From: an uncultured Kangiella sp.
GTDB taxonomy: Bacteria; Pseudomonadota; Gammaproteobacteria; Enterobacterales; DSM-103792
Reading direction: 5' to 3'
NCBI GenBank assembly: GCA_946480585.1
Contig: CAMLKQ010000084.1
Location: 1-8,451 of the forward strand
Length of the DNA: 8,451 nucleotides
Under the pieces are notes generated by a model. It had not been told where the DNA came from. It saw only the letters and a program-made list of their open reading frames with translations, and did no database searches. Within the stretch, counting starts at the first letter, position 1. Every line of letters begins with the position of its first letter. Below are positions 1 through 6,521 of the stretch, one piece after another. A program made the translations under genes and the position numbers.

Positions 1-440
1 TTCGGCGTCAGCTTGATGCCTTGCGGCGGCACCAGATCGATGAACGGATCGTGTTTGGGCGGCACCACCTCGTGCACCGCGCCCATCACCGCTTCATACG
101 CTTGCGGGCCGGATACTGACAGCACCTTCGGGTGCACATCGAGAATCTTGTCGGCTTTTGCACCGAGGCAGCCAGTAACGATCACCTTGCCGTTTTCTTT
201 CAGTGCTTCACCGATCGCATCGAGCGATTCCTGCTCGGCCGCATCAATGAAGCCGCAGGTGTTGACCACCACGACATCGGCGTCGTTGTAGGTCGGGACA
301 ATTTCGTAGCCCTCGGTTTTCAGTTGGGTCAGGATACGCTCGGAATCGACCAGCGCCTTGGGGCAACCCAGGCTGACGAAGCCGACTTTGCCGGGCTTGG
401 TTTGGCTGCTGGTCGGGCTGGGTTTGACGGGTGAAGACAT
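1..440 (-). CDS. rimO: Ribosomal protein S12 methylthiotransferase RimO, N-terminal part (cut by window edge)
   Basis: RimO is a radical-SAM enzyme that adds a methylthio group to the conserved aspartate of ribosomal protein S12. Only the first 146 codons are in the window. They cover the N-terminal UPF0004/MTTase domain: [18 protein letters not shown] starts at residue 18, VVNTCGFID is at 58-66, and [10 protein letters not shown] is at 88-97. The three cysteines expected to bind the auxiliary 4Fe-4S cluster are C26, C62 and C91. Their spacings of 36 and 29 match what I recall for E. coli RimO (C17, C53, C82). The [12 protein letters not shown] signature separates RimO from the related tRNA enzyme MiaB. 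The radical-SAM CxxxCxxC motif and the TRAM domain would lie beyond the left edge. The ATG at 440-438 has an AGGA seven bases upstream. The N-terminus is about nine residues longer than in E. coli and is rich in Pro, Ser, Thr and Lys. The gene is divergent from the one at 643, with its own promoter at 510-538. Confidence 0.95.
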   Translation of the reverse strand, partial: MSSPVKPSPTSSQTKPGKVGFVSLGCPKALVDSERILTQLKTEGYEIVPTYNDADVVVVNTCGFIDAAEQESLDAIGEALKENGKVIVTGCLGAKADKILDVHPKVLSVSGPQAYEAVMGAVHEVVPPKHDPFIDLVPPQGIKLTP

Positions 441-509
441 GCGCGGATCCTGGAGTGATTCGGGGAGCGGGGCCGGGCCAAACGGGCCGGGCTGGCGAAA
501 AAGTGCGCA

Positions 510-538
510 ATTCTAGGCGCAGCCGACTGGCCGGGCAA
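510..538 (-). promoter_or_regulatory. Sigma70-type promoter of rimO
   Basis: Read on the minus strand, TTGCCC (538-533) and TAGAAT (515-510) are separated by exactly 17 bases. Each hexamer matches the sigma70 consensus at four or more of six positions. Transcription would start near 503, giving a leader of roughly 62 bases before the rimO ATG at 440. That leader is very GC-rich and carries the 9-bp direct repeat GGGCCGGGC (470-478 and 484-492). This is a motif-based inference without expression data. Confidence 0.6.
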
Positions 539-642
539 GCGAAAGCCGGCAACACAAGAACGGATGTACAGGAAATAGGCGGGGATTCGGCACTATCCTG
601 TGGGTCGGGTAGGGCAACAGCAACACCGAGGGCAGCGAAGGG

Positions 643-1560
643 ATGCGGGCAAGGCAGCGAAACCGCGGGTGGATGGCAGTGCTCCGAGCGCTCGGTCTGG
701 TGGCCAGCACTGCGCTGGCTGTCGCCAGCGCCAGCGAGGCGGCGCCGGAGCGGATTCGTTACCCGCGGCAAGAAGCCAGCCCGGACAGCCGCAGCGATTA
801 TTTTCTGGCGGTGCTCGAACTGGCGCTCAGCAAGAGTCGGCGGAAGTTTGGCGAGTACCAGTTGATGCCGGCCGACATCGGCATGCAGCAGGCGCGGGCG
901 CTGGAATCGCTGCTGTCACAGCGCCATCTTGATGTGGTCTGGACCATCACCTCGCGCGAGCGCGAACAACAGCTGCTGCCGATCCGGATCCCGCTCGACA
1001 AGGGCCTGTACGGGTATCGGGTGCTGCTGATTCGGGACGGCGACCAGCACCGCTTCGGTCGGGTGCGCACGCTCGGTGATCTGGCCGACCTCACCGCCGG
1101 CCAGGGGCATGACTGGCCGGACACCAAAATCCTGCGCGCCAACGGCCTGAAAGTGGAAACGAACTCTCGTTACAGCAGTTCCTTTGAAATGCTGGCACGC
1201 GGTCGCTTCGATTATTTTCCACGCGGCGTTTCGGAGATTGGCCCGGAACTGCGACAGCACCCGGCGCTGGCACTGGCCATCGAGCCGCGACTGCTGCTGT
1301 ATTACCCGAGCGCGATGTATTTCTTCGTCAATCCGCAGGCGCAGCGGCTGGCAGCACGGCTGCAGAGCGGCCTCGAAGCGGCGCTGGCCGATGGCAGTTT
1401 TGATCGGCTGTTCAATGAACACCCAGCGATGCAGGAAGCCTTGCAGCTGTTGCGGCAGCCCCGTCAATTGCTGACGCTGGACAATCCGCTACTGCCGGCA
1501 CAGACACCGCTGGCAACGGCGCGCTATTGGTATCGCCCGCCGGTCCCGGCGCGGCAATGA
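643..1560 (+). CDS. Periplasmic substrate-binding-like protein (SBP family 3-like), orphan
   Basis: This 305-residue protein looks like the periplasmic component of an amino-acid ABC transporter, though no permease or ATPase gene is nearby. It has a basic start (RARQRNR), a hydrophobic signal stretch at about 12-30, and likely cleavage near ASA/SEA (residues 28-33). The mature part has features I associate with stand-alone 'transporter substrate-binding domain' proteins of Gammaproteobacteria. These are a DVVWTITSREREQQLLPIRIPL segment (97-118), GLYGYRVLLI (121-130), and the FEMLARGRFDYFPRGVSEI block (181-199). It ends with YYPSAMYFFVNP and a helical ALADGSFDRLFNEH stretch (247-260). The ATG at 643 is the first start after an in-frame stop at 610-612, but GAAGG sits only one base ahead of it. 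The ATG at 673 (residue 11) is a real alternative and would still keep the signal peptide. The ligand is unknown, and a sensory or adaptor role is possible. Confidence 0.8.
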   Translation: MRARQRNRGWMAVLRALGLVASTALAVASASEAAPERIRYPRQEASPDSRSDYFLAVLELALSKSRRKFGEYQLMPADIGMQQARALESLLSQRHLDVVWTITSREREQQLLPIRIPLDKGLYGYRVLLIRDGDQHRFGRVRTLGDLADLTAGQGHDWPDTKILRANGLKVETNSRYSSSFEMLARGRFDYFPRGVSEIGPELRQHPALALAIEPRLLLYYPSAMYFFVNPQAQRLAARLQSGLEAALADGSFDRLFNEHPAMQEALQLLRQPRQLLTLDNPLLPAQTPLATARYWYRPPVPARQ

Positions 1561-1561
1561 T

Positions 1562-2197
1562 TCAGACGCCGGCACCCGGCACGTATTTGCGGATAAGGTT
1601 CTTCAGCATCGGCACTTCGCGCTCCAGCATGTAGACGCGCTTGCGCGATTCCGGCGTGACCGCATCGGCGGGTTGACTGCGGTTGTCGACCAGCAGCTGT
1701 TCGAGATAACTCAGTACGGTTCGCGCTTTTACCGCCGGCTTCGGCGGGTCGATGAGCACCCAGCAGCCACGCTCGTTGCGCAGCTGGTAATTCTGCAGCA
1801 GCGGCTCGCCGATTTCGGTCACGCGCCGGCCGAACGCATCTTCTTCCTTGCCTTTCGGCCGCCAGACATCGGCAATGGTGAACAGCTCGACCACAGCCGT
1901 GGCGTTCGCCCCCTGGGTTTTGATGTCCTTGAGTTTGAAATCGCTGATCACGGTCAAGCTGTCCTGCTCGAGCCGCGGCGTTTCAATCGGGTACACGTAT
2001 TCGCTGCCCTTGTAACGCGGTTCGGCGGTTTGCCATTTGACGAATTCGCCACGCGGAGTGCCGTCGAGCTCCTGTTGCAGGAACAGGTTGACCAGCGCTT
2101 TCGGATCTTTCTGCTCGGCAACCGAACAGGTGACCGCCGATGCCAACACCGGCGCCGACAGACTGGTCAGCAGCAGCATGGTCAGTACGCGCTTCAT
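1562..2197 (-). CDS. Secreted protein of unknown function
   Basis: I do not recognise a family for this 211-residue protein. The N-terminus is a clear Sec signal peptide: MKRVLTMLLL followed by a small-residue stretch, with likely cleavage after ASA (residue 21). The mature protein of about 190 residues has just two cysteines, C24 and C145, which could form a disulfide in the periplasm. The middle looks like alternating beta strands (SLTVISDFKLKDIKTQ, ANATAVVELFTIADVW). The C-terminal third is charged and helical (ESRKRVYMLEREVPMLKNLIRKYV). The ATG at 2197-2195 is preceded by GGGGAG with six bases of spacing, so the start is well supported. Its stop codon is one base from the stop of the convergent substrate-binding-like gene. 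The upstream hydroxylase gene is on the same strand, but the 194-bp gap with hairpins argues against a tight operon. A periplasmic or outer-membrane-associated location is inferred from the signal peptide alone. Confidence 0.8.
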   Translation of the reverse strand: MKRVLTMLLLTSLSAPVLASAVTCSVAEQKDPKALVNLFLQQELDGTPRGEFVKWQTAEPRYKGSEYVYPIETPRLEQDSLTVISDFKLKDIKTQGANATAVVELFTIADVWRPKGKEEDAFGRRVTEIGEPLLQNYQLRNERGCWVLIDPPKPAVKARTVLSYLEQLLVDNRSQPADAVTPESRKRVYMLEREVPMLKNLIRKYVPGAGV

Positions 2198-2306
2198 GAT
2201 TCACTCCCCGGCCGACTGACGAAAAAGGGCAGGAATTGCCGGCCTTGGAGGTCACTGTAGGGCGATCGCTCAAGGATCACGGTGATTGGAGTCACACGTC
2301 AGGGCA

Positions 2307-2331
2307 GATCTGCCGTGCAATGCGGCAGATC
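2307..2331. repeat. Perfect 9-bp inverted repeat, 7-base loop
   Basis: GATCTGCCG (2307-2315) pairs perfectly with CGGCAGATC (2323-2331) around a 7-base loop. It directly abuts the second hairpin at 2332-2368. It lies between two minus-strand genes, 61 bp downstream of the hydroxylase stop. No T-tract follows on either strand, so a canonical intrinsic terminator is not supported. It could be a transcript-end structure, a protein-binding site or a small REP-like element. Confidence 0.6.
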
Positions 2332-2368
2332 GTGAACCGGTCGCGATCACGATCGTGCGCCGGTTCAC
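2332..2368 (-). terminator. Strong hairpin downstream of the hydroxylase gene, possible terminator without T-tract
   Basis: GTGAACCGG (2332-2340) is the exact complement of CCGGTTCAC (2360-2368). With one bulged T at 2341 the stem extends by CGC/GCG to 12 bp, leaving a 12-base loop. Within and beside the loop is a perfect 10-bp palindrome, CACGATCGTG (2348-2357). The stem begins 23 bases past the minus-strand stop codon of the hydroxylase gene, a typical place for transcript termination or 3'-end protection. The usual run of U is absent, so classical Rho-independent termination is doubtful. Confidence 0.45.
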
Positions 2369-2391
2369 AGTTTGGGTCGCGCCAGCCGAAC

Positions 2392-3513
2392 TCAGCCGTA
2401 AGGCGTGTCGACGTGGCGCTTGAACGGATAGGTCAGCTGGCCCCACCAGGTTTCCGGCGGCTGGAATTGGGTAGTGCCGTAACGCTGGGGCCAATAGTCC
2501 GGCAAATGAAAGGTGCCGAACAGGCGGTCGATGAACGCCAGAAACACGGCAAAGTTCTTGTCGATGCCTTCTTCGTCGGAGGTATGGTGCCAGTGATGGA
2601 ACTCCGGCGTCGCGATCAGCTGCCGCAGCACCGGCCAGCGGTGATTGACGTTGGCGTGGATATACACGGCGTGGAACGACACGAAAACCAGATAGGCATA
2701 AATAGCAGCCGGTGAAAATCCGAGCACAAAAATCGGGACAAACCCCAGCGTGCGGTTGACCAGCACATCGACCAGATGGGAGCGCGAGCCGGCCAGCCAG
2801 TCCATGTGCAGACTGGAATGGTGAATGGCATGGAATTTCCACAGCCAGGGGATCTGGTGAAAGGCGCGATGCACCCAATAGCTGACCAGATCGACGAAGA
2901 ACAGGATTTCGATGAACTGCAACCAGAGCGGTTGCGCTTGCACAAGGCGCTGAAAATCAAACTGCAGCGTCCAGGCAAACGCCATTTGCACCGGGATCAG
3001 CGTCGCGAACGAAATCAGCTGGACACCGGCGTGGCTGATGAAGAAATGCTTCAAATCAGTTTGCCAGCCGAGCCGGAAAATTTTCTGTTCGCGCAAGCTC
3101 CAGAGCCGCTCCATCGGAATGAACAGCAAACCGAGGATCAGCAGCTCCAGCAGAAAATAATCGAGTCCGGCCGTGAACGCGCGCTCGCCCTGAATGATCG
3201 GCGCGGCCTCACCACCACCGAGCAGGGTCGCAACTAACGCCAAGGCGATACCGAGTGCACCATGCCATTTTGATCGGATCAACAGCACGGACACCAGACC
3301 GAGCGCGAAGGTCAGCACAATCAGGCTTTGCAATACCAGCCGCAGCGTATCGAGATGGGCCCGGTAAAATGGCAGCGCATCCTTGACCACCAGCAGATCC
3401 GGAAACAGAAAACAGAACTCGGCGAGCACACAGATCACGCCGAGCAAGCCGGCGATCACACCGGCACGTTTGCCGAGGTTGCTGCGACCAGCAGCCGAAA
3501 GCACTTGCGACAT
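2392..3513 (-). CDS. Membrane fatty-acid hydroxylase / sterol desaturase family protein
   Basis: This 373-residue integral membrane protein belongs to the di-iron FA_hydroxylase (sterol desaturase) superfamily, whose members hydroxylate or desaturate lipids using O2. The histidine clusters are intact: HRAFH (215-219), HAIHH (228-232), HANVNH (286-291) and HHWHH (306-310). The segment before the first cluster, FFVDLVSYWVHR (205-216), is typical of the family. The N-terminal ~135 residues add about four predicted membrane helices (roughly 17-40, 56-80, 84-101, 117-134) ahead of the catalytic part. More hydrophobic segments lie near 162-182, 196-214 and 259-282. The total length is somewhat above the ~250-300 residues of compact members. 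The ATG at 3513-3511 has AGGA seven bases upstream. No sterol, hopanoid or carotenoid genes are nearby, so the substrate cannot be assigned. The gene stands alone on the minus strand, flanked by 194-bp and 181-bp spacers. Confidence 0.88.
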   Translation of the reverse strand: MSQVLSAAGRSNLGKRAGVIAGLLGVICVLAEFCFLFPDLLVVKDALPFYRAHLDTLRLVLQSLIVLTFALGLVSVLLIRSKWHGALGIALALVATLLGGGEAAPIIQGERAFTAGLDYFLLELLILGLLFIPMERLWSLREQKIFRLGWQTDLKHFFISHAGVQLISFATLIPVQMAFAWTLQFDFQRLVQAQPLWLQFIEILFFVDLVSYWVHRAFHQIPWLWKFHAIHHSSLHMDWLAGSRSHLVDVLVNRTLGFVPIFVLGFSPAAIYAYLVFVSFHAVYIHANVNHRWPVLRQLIATPEFHHWHHTSDEEGIDKNFAVFLAFIDRLFGTFHLPDYWPQRYGTTQFQPPETWWGQLTYPFKRHVDTPYG

Positions 3514-3657
3514 CCCTGATTCCTGATGATTGACGAATTTGACTAGGAAGGCAGCCTAACCGGTGCCTGCCATGACGGCCAGTGCTGATCGCCGGGTAGC
3601 GTGTGGTGCGACGCAGGGGCGCATTCGGCACACGCCGATCAGGCCCGTTTGCACCGC

Positions 3658-3684
3658 GCCCGCACGGCGGCGGTGCTTGCGGGC
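3658..3684 (-). terminator. GC-rich hairpin downstream of the EAL gene, possible terminator
   Basis: GCCCGCA (3658-3664) pairs perfectly with TGCGGGC (3678-3684) across a 13-base loop. It begins ten bases beyond the minus-strand stop codon of the cNMP-EAL gene. There is no T-run after the stem, so termination is only suggested by position. An alternative pairing, GCACCG (3651-3656) with CGGTGC (3671-3676), competes with it. The rest of the 3514-3694 spacer shows no gene that I can support, and I found no convincing promoter for the hydroxylase gene in it. Confidence 0.35.
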
Positions 3685-3694
3685 AGGAATGCAA

Positions 3695-4852
3695 TCAGAG
3701 GAAGTAACTTTCGATCGGTGCCGGTCGGGCGATCAGATAGCCCTGGGCGTAATCGCAGCCGAGGCTCGCCAGCCGGTTCAGGTGATCTTCGGTTTCGACC
3801 CCTTCGGTGATGATTTCCATGCCGAGCAATTTGCCGAGCCGGATGATGGTCGAGACGATGTGTTCGCTGCGCTCGTCCTGCAACATGCGACGGACAAAGC
3901 TCTGGTCGATTTTCAGCGTGTCGATGTTGAATTCGTGCAGGTAACTGAGCGAGGAGTAGCCGGTGCCGAAATCATCGAGCGCGATGCGCACACCGAGCGC
4001 CTTGCAGTCATCGATCCATTTTTTCGCCGCCTCGGCATTGGTCAGCACGCTTTCGGTGATTTCCAGTTTCAGCCGGTACGGATTCAGGCCGGTTTCGTCG
4101 AGGATGCTGGCCAGCACCGGAATGAATTCCGGATCATGGAATTGACCGGTCGAGACGTTGACGCTGATGAACGCGTCCTTGCCGTGGACATCGGCGGTGT
4201 TTTCTTCCTGATCCAGCCGCAGTGACGCGAGACAGGCTTCGCGCAGGATCCAGCGCCCGAGCGGGATGATGAGACCGGATTCTTCCGCGACCTTGATGAA
4301 CAGATCCGGGCGGACCATGCCGCGCTCCGGATGTTGCCAACGCACCAGCGATTCAAAACCGTGAATGCGGCGGCTGTTGGCGTCGGCGATCGGTTGCAGG
4401 TGCAGGCGCATTTCGCCGGCACCGAGCCCGGCTTTCAATTCGTTTTCCAGGCGGATACGTTCCAGCACCGCGTCCTGCACGACCGAGGCCGGATTGTTGT
4501 CGAGCTCGGAATGGCGCAGCTGCCCACGCAAGCGGTTCAGCAGCACTTTCATCAGCAGGTGCAGCACCGGATCGGATGATGCGAGCCGGGTGACCAATTG
4601 GCTGCGTTCAATGACGGTGAGCAGGGTCGGAGTGCGGGCAATGGCGGTGGCCGAGCGCGGCGCGTTGTCGAGCATGGCCATTTCACCGAGCAGTTCGCCG
4701 GTGCCGATCACGGCCACACAACGCTGTTCCCCATCACGACCGGCGTGGATTTCAACGCTGCCGCTGGCGACCACGTAGGCGCAATCGGCACTGTCACCTT
4801 GGCGGAAAATCACTTCGCCCGGGGCAACGGCCCGGGTCAACAACTCGGCCAT
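3695..4852 (-). CDS. Cyclic-nucleotide-binding domain plus EAL c-di-GMP phosphodiesterase
   Basis: This 385-residue soluble protein has two domains. Residues ~8-110 form a Crp/cNMP-binding fold: PGEVIFRQGDSADCAYVVASG is followed by a phosphate-binding-cassette-like GELLGEMAMLDNAPRSATA (52-70). A charged helical linker (~115-145) leads to an EAL domain at ~146-380, which hydrolyses c-di-GMP to pGpG. Expected catalytic and metal residues are all visible: E167 in FESLVRW, N232 in SVNVS, E264 in LEITES, D293-D294 in ALDDFGTGYSSL, K314 in LKIDQSF, E350 in ITEGVE, and Q370 in AQGYLIARP. The signature reads ESL rather than EAL, a common functional variant. The ATG at 4852-4850 has AGGA seven bases upstream. 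A TTG 72 bases further upstream is in frame, but it lies almost at the predicted transcription start and lacks a clear ribosome-binding site. There is no GGDEF domain, transmembrane segment or signal peptide. The ligand of the sensory domain (cAMP, cGMP, other or none) is unknown. Confidence 0.9.
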   Translation of the reverse strand: MAELLTRAVAPGEVIFRQGDSADCAYVVASGSVEIHAGRDGEQRCVAVIGTGELLGEMAMLDNAPRSATAIARTPTLLTVIERSQLVTRLASSDPVLHLLMKVLLNRLRGQLRHSELDNNPASVVQDAVLERIRLENELKAGLGAGEMRLHLQPIADANSRRIHGFESLVRWQHPERGMVRPDLFIKVAEESGLIIPLGRWILREACLASLRLDQEENTADVHGKDAFISVNVSTGQFHDPEFIPVLASILDETGLNPYRLKLEITESVLTNAEAAKKWIDDCKALGVRIALDDFGTGYSSLSYLHEFNIDTLKIDQSFVRRMLQDERSEHIVSTIIRLGKLLGMEIITEGVETEDHLNRLASLGCDYAQGYLIARPAPIESYFL

Positions 4853-4929
4853 GACTACATCCTGTCTGTCGCTCAACCGCGCACAACGACCTGTGCGACC
4901 AACAGCCCGGGTTGGCGTGGTCAAGGCTC

Positions 4930-4935
4930 AGTATA
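4930..4935 (-). promoter_or_regulatory. Possible -10 element for the cNMP-EAL gene
   Basis: TATACT on the minus strand (4935-4930) matches the sigma70 -10 consensus at five of six positions. It lies in the 92-bp gap between the kinase stop and the EAL gene. No good -35 box sits 16-18 bases upstream; that position is inside the kinase coding end. Transcription would start near 4923, giving a ~70-base leader to the ATG at 4852. The weak -35 keeps confidence low, and readthrough from the kinase gene is also possible. Confidence 0.35.
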
Positions 4936-4944
4936 GGAGCCTCG

Positions 4945-6507
4945 TCAGCGCAATGCCTGCAATTCGCGATAGAGCGGTTTCAGCCGGTGATAGAGCGGTT
5001 TGTACACGCGCTGGTAGAGCTGCTCGTAGCGCTGGGCGATGGCCGGCCGCGGTTCGAAGCGCTGACCGACCCGGGTCATCGCCGGCAAGGCACTGGCATG
5101 GTCGCGGTACCAGCCGAGCGCGACGGCGGCATTGATGGCGGCACCAAGGCCGGAGGTTTCGTATTCGGCCAGGCGCTCGGCCGGGCGGTTGAAGATGTCG
5201 GCAGTCAGTTGCAGTGCCGCATCAGACTGCGAGCCGCCGCCGGATACCCGCAGCGTTTCGACCCGGACCCGGCCACGTCGCTCGAGGTTTTCCAGACCTT
5301 TGCGCAGGCCATAGGCGATGCCTTCGAGAATCGCGCGGTAGAGGTGGGCGCGGGTGTGGTGATCGGCCCAGCCGATGACGGCCCCGCGCGCTTCCGGCCC
5401 CGGCTCGCGCACACCCGGACTCCAATAAGGCTGCAGGATCAGGCCTTCGGCGCCGGCCGGCACCGCGTTGACCAGCTCGTCAAAAAACTGCTCCGGCACG
5501 CCCCCTTCGCGGGCAGCACGCGACAGCTCGGGCTGGCCAAACTGGTCGCGGAACCAGCTGACCAGCCAGTAGCCGCGGTAGATCTGGTATTCCGCAGTCC
5601 AATGACCGGGCGCTGCCGCCGGATAGGCCGGCAGGAACGGCAACGGCGCGATGTGGCGGTCGGCACAGAGATTGACCGTGGCGGTGGTGCCATAGGAAAG
5701 GCAGGCGATATCCGGACGCAGGCAGCCTGAGCCGAGCACTTCGCAGGCCTTGTCGGCCGCGGCCGCGACCACCGGCAAGCCGACCGGGATGCCGGTTGCT
5801 GCGGCCGCATCGGCATGAATGCTGCCGAGCGGCTGGCCGGCTGGCACCAGTTCCGGCAGCCAGTCCGGCGCAATCGGGCAGGCCTGCCATTTCCAGTCCC
5901 AGCGCGGCGCCCAGCGCTGACCGTGGAAATCAAACGGCAGGTAACCGACCTGGCCGGCGACCGCGTCGCGCCATTCGCCCGTCAGCTTGTAAGACAAAAA
6001 CGCTGACAGCAGCCCGTAACGGCGGATTCGGCGGTAGGCCGCCGGTTGCTCGGCGCGCAACCAGCCAGCCTCGCAATCGGCCTGGAAGCCGGCCACGGTA
6101 TCGGCAACGCCGGCAACCCGAAAGGCCAGTTGCCACCAGCGGCTGATCGGCGGCAGTTGCTCAGGCCGCAGTCGGCGCTGATCCATCCAGATGATCGCCG
6201 GGTAGACCGGTTGATCGTCGGCGTCGAGCGCGATGACCGTGCTGCGTTGGGTGGTCAGGGTCACCGCCGCGAGCCGGGACCGCGCGTCCGGATAGGCCCG
6301 CCAGAGCTGCTGGCAGGCGACAGTGAGTGCTTGCCAGAACAGGCTCGGGTCGGCTTCGCAGCGGTCCGGCTGCGGTCGCTGATAGCTGAGCGGCACCGCC
6401 GCCTTGCCATACAGCCGACCATGACCATCAAACAGCAGCGCCCGCAGACTCTGCGTTCCGTTGTCCAGCGCCAGGATCAGATCCGCCACAAGGCCACCTG
6501 CAAACAT
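4945..6507 (-). CDS. FGGY-family carbohydrate kinase (xylulokinase-like, substrate unassigned)
   Basis: This is a full-length 520-residue sugar or polyol kinase of the FGGY/ASKHA fold, a cytosolic ATP-dependent enzyme. The N-terminal phosphate-1 motif LALDNGTQSLRALLFD is at 12-27. TTQRST is at 85-90 and IIWMDQRR at 105-112 in the sugar-binding half. The probable catalytic aspartate is D252 in AAADKACEVLGSG. SYGTTATVNL (271-280) is the second phosphate motif. RAILEGIAYGLRKGLE (391-406) and VSGGGSQSDAALQLTADIFNRPA (421-443) form the C-terminal FGGY and adenosine region. ATG 6507-6505 is the first start after an in-frame TAA, but its ribosome-binding site is poor. GTG at 6489-6487 (residue 7) follows AGGTGG by four bases and fits the family's usual N-terminus better, so the real protein may have 514 residues. 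The C-terminal KPLYHRLKPLYRE comes from a 13-bp in-frame direct repeat (4968-4980, 4989-5001). No sugar transporter, isomerase or regulator is adjacent, so the substrate is open. Confidence 0.88.
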   Translation of the reverse strand: MFAGGLVADLILALDNGTQSLRALLFDGHGRLYGKAAVPLSYQRPQPDRCEADPSLFWQALTVACQQLWRAYPDARSRLAAVTLTTQRSTVIALDADDQPVYPAIIWMDQRRLRPEQLPPISRWWQLAFRVAGVADTVAGFQADCEAGWLRAEQPAAYRRIRRYGLLSAFLSYKLTGEWRDAVAGQVGYLPFDFHGQRWAPRWDWKWQACPIAPDWLPELVPAGQPLGSIHADAAAATGIPVGLPVVAAAADKACEVLGSGCLRPDIACLSYGTTATVNLCADRHIAPLPFLPAYPAAAPGHWTAEYQIYRGYWLVSWFRDQFGQPELSRAAREGGVPEQFFDELVNAVPAGAEGLILQPYWSPGVREPGPEARGAVIGWADHHTRAHLYRAILEGIAYGLRKGLENLERRGRVRVETLRVSGGGSQSDAALQLTADIFNRPAERLAEYETSGLGAAINAAVALGWYRDHASALPAMTRVGQRFEPRPAIAQRYEQLYQRVYKPLYHRLKPLYRELQALR

Positions 6508-6521
6508 CCGTTAATCCGGCC

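Noticed and set aside
565..599. Possible plus-strand promoter (TGTACA and TATCCT) for the 643 gene
   Set aside because: The spacing is 23 bases, too long for sigma70, and both hexamers are imperfect.
244..771. Minus-strand open frame across the rimO start and promoter
   Set aside because: It overlaps rimO in the wrong frame and the start of the 643 gene antisense. It is Pro/Arg-rich and has no motif.
2262..2269. GCGATCGC, identical to the cyanobacterial HIP1 octamer
   Set aside because: A single copy in a genome whose genes look gammaproteobacterial. It fits the local GATC richness better.
4968..5001. 13-bp direct repeat GATAGAGCGGTTT, possible attachment site or mobile-element duplication
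   Set aside because: It is in frame inside the kinase C-terminus and gives a repeated KPLY motif. There is no integrase or element border nearby.
4912..5730. Plus-strand open frame (272 codons) opposite the FGGY kinase
   Set aside because: The minus-strand kinase motifs cover the whole stretch. The antisense product is a low-complexity shadow.
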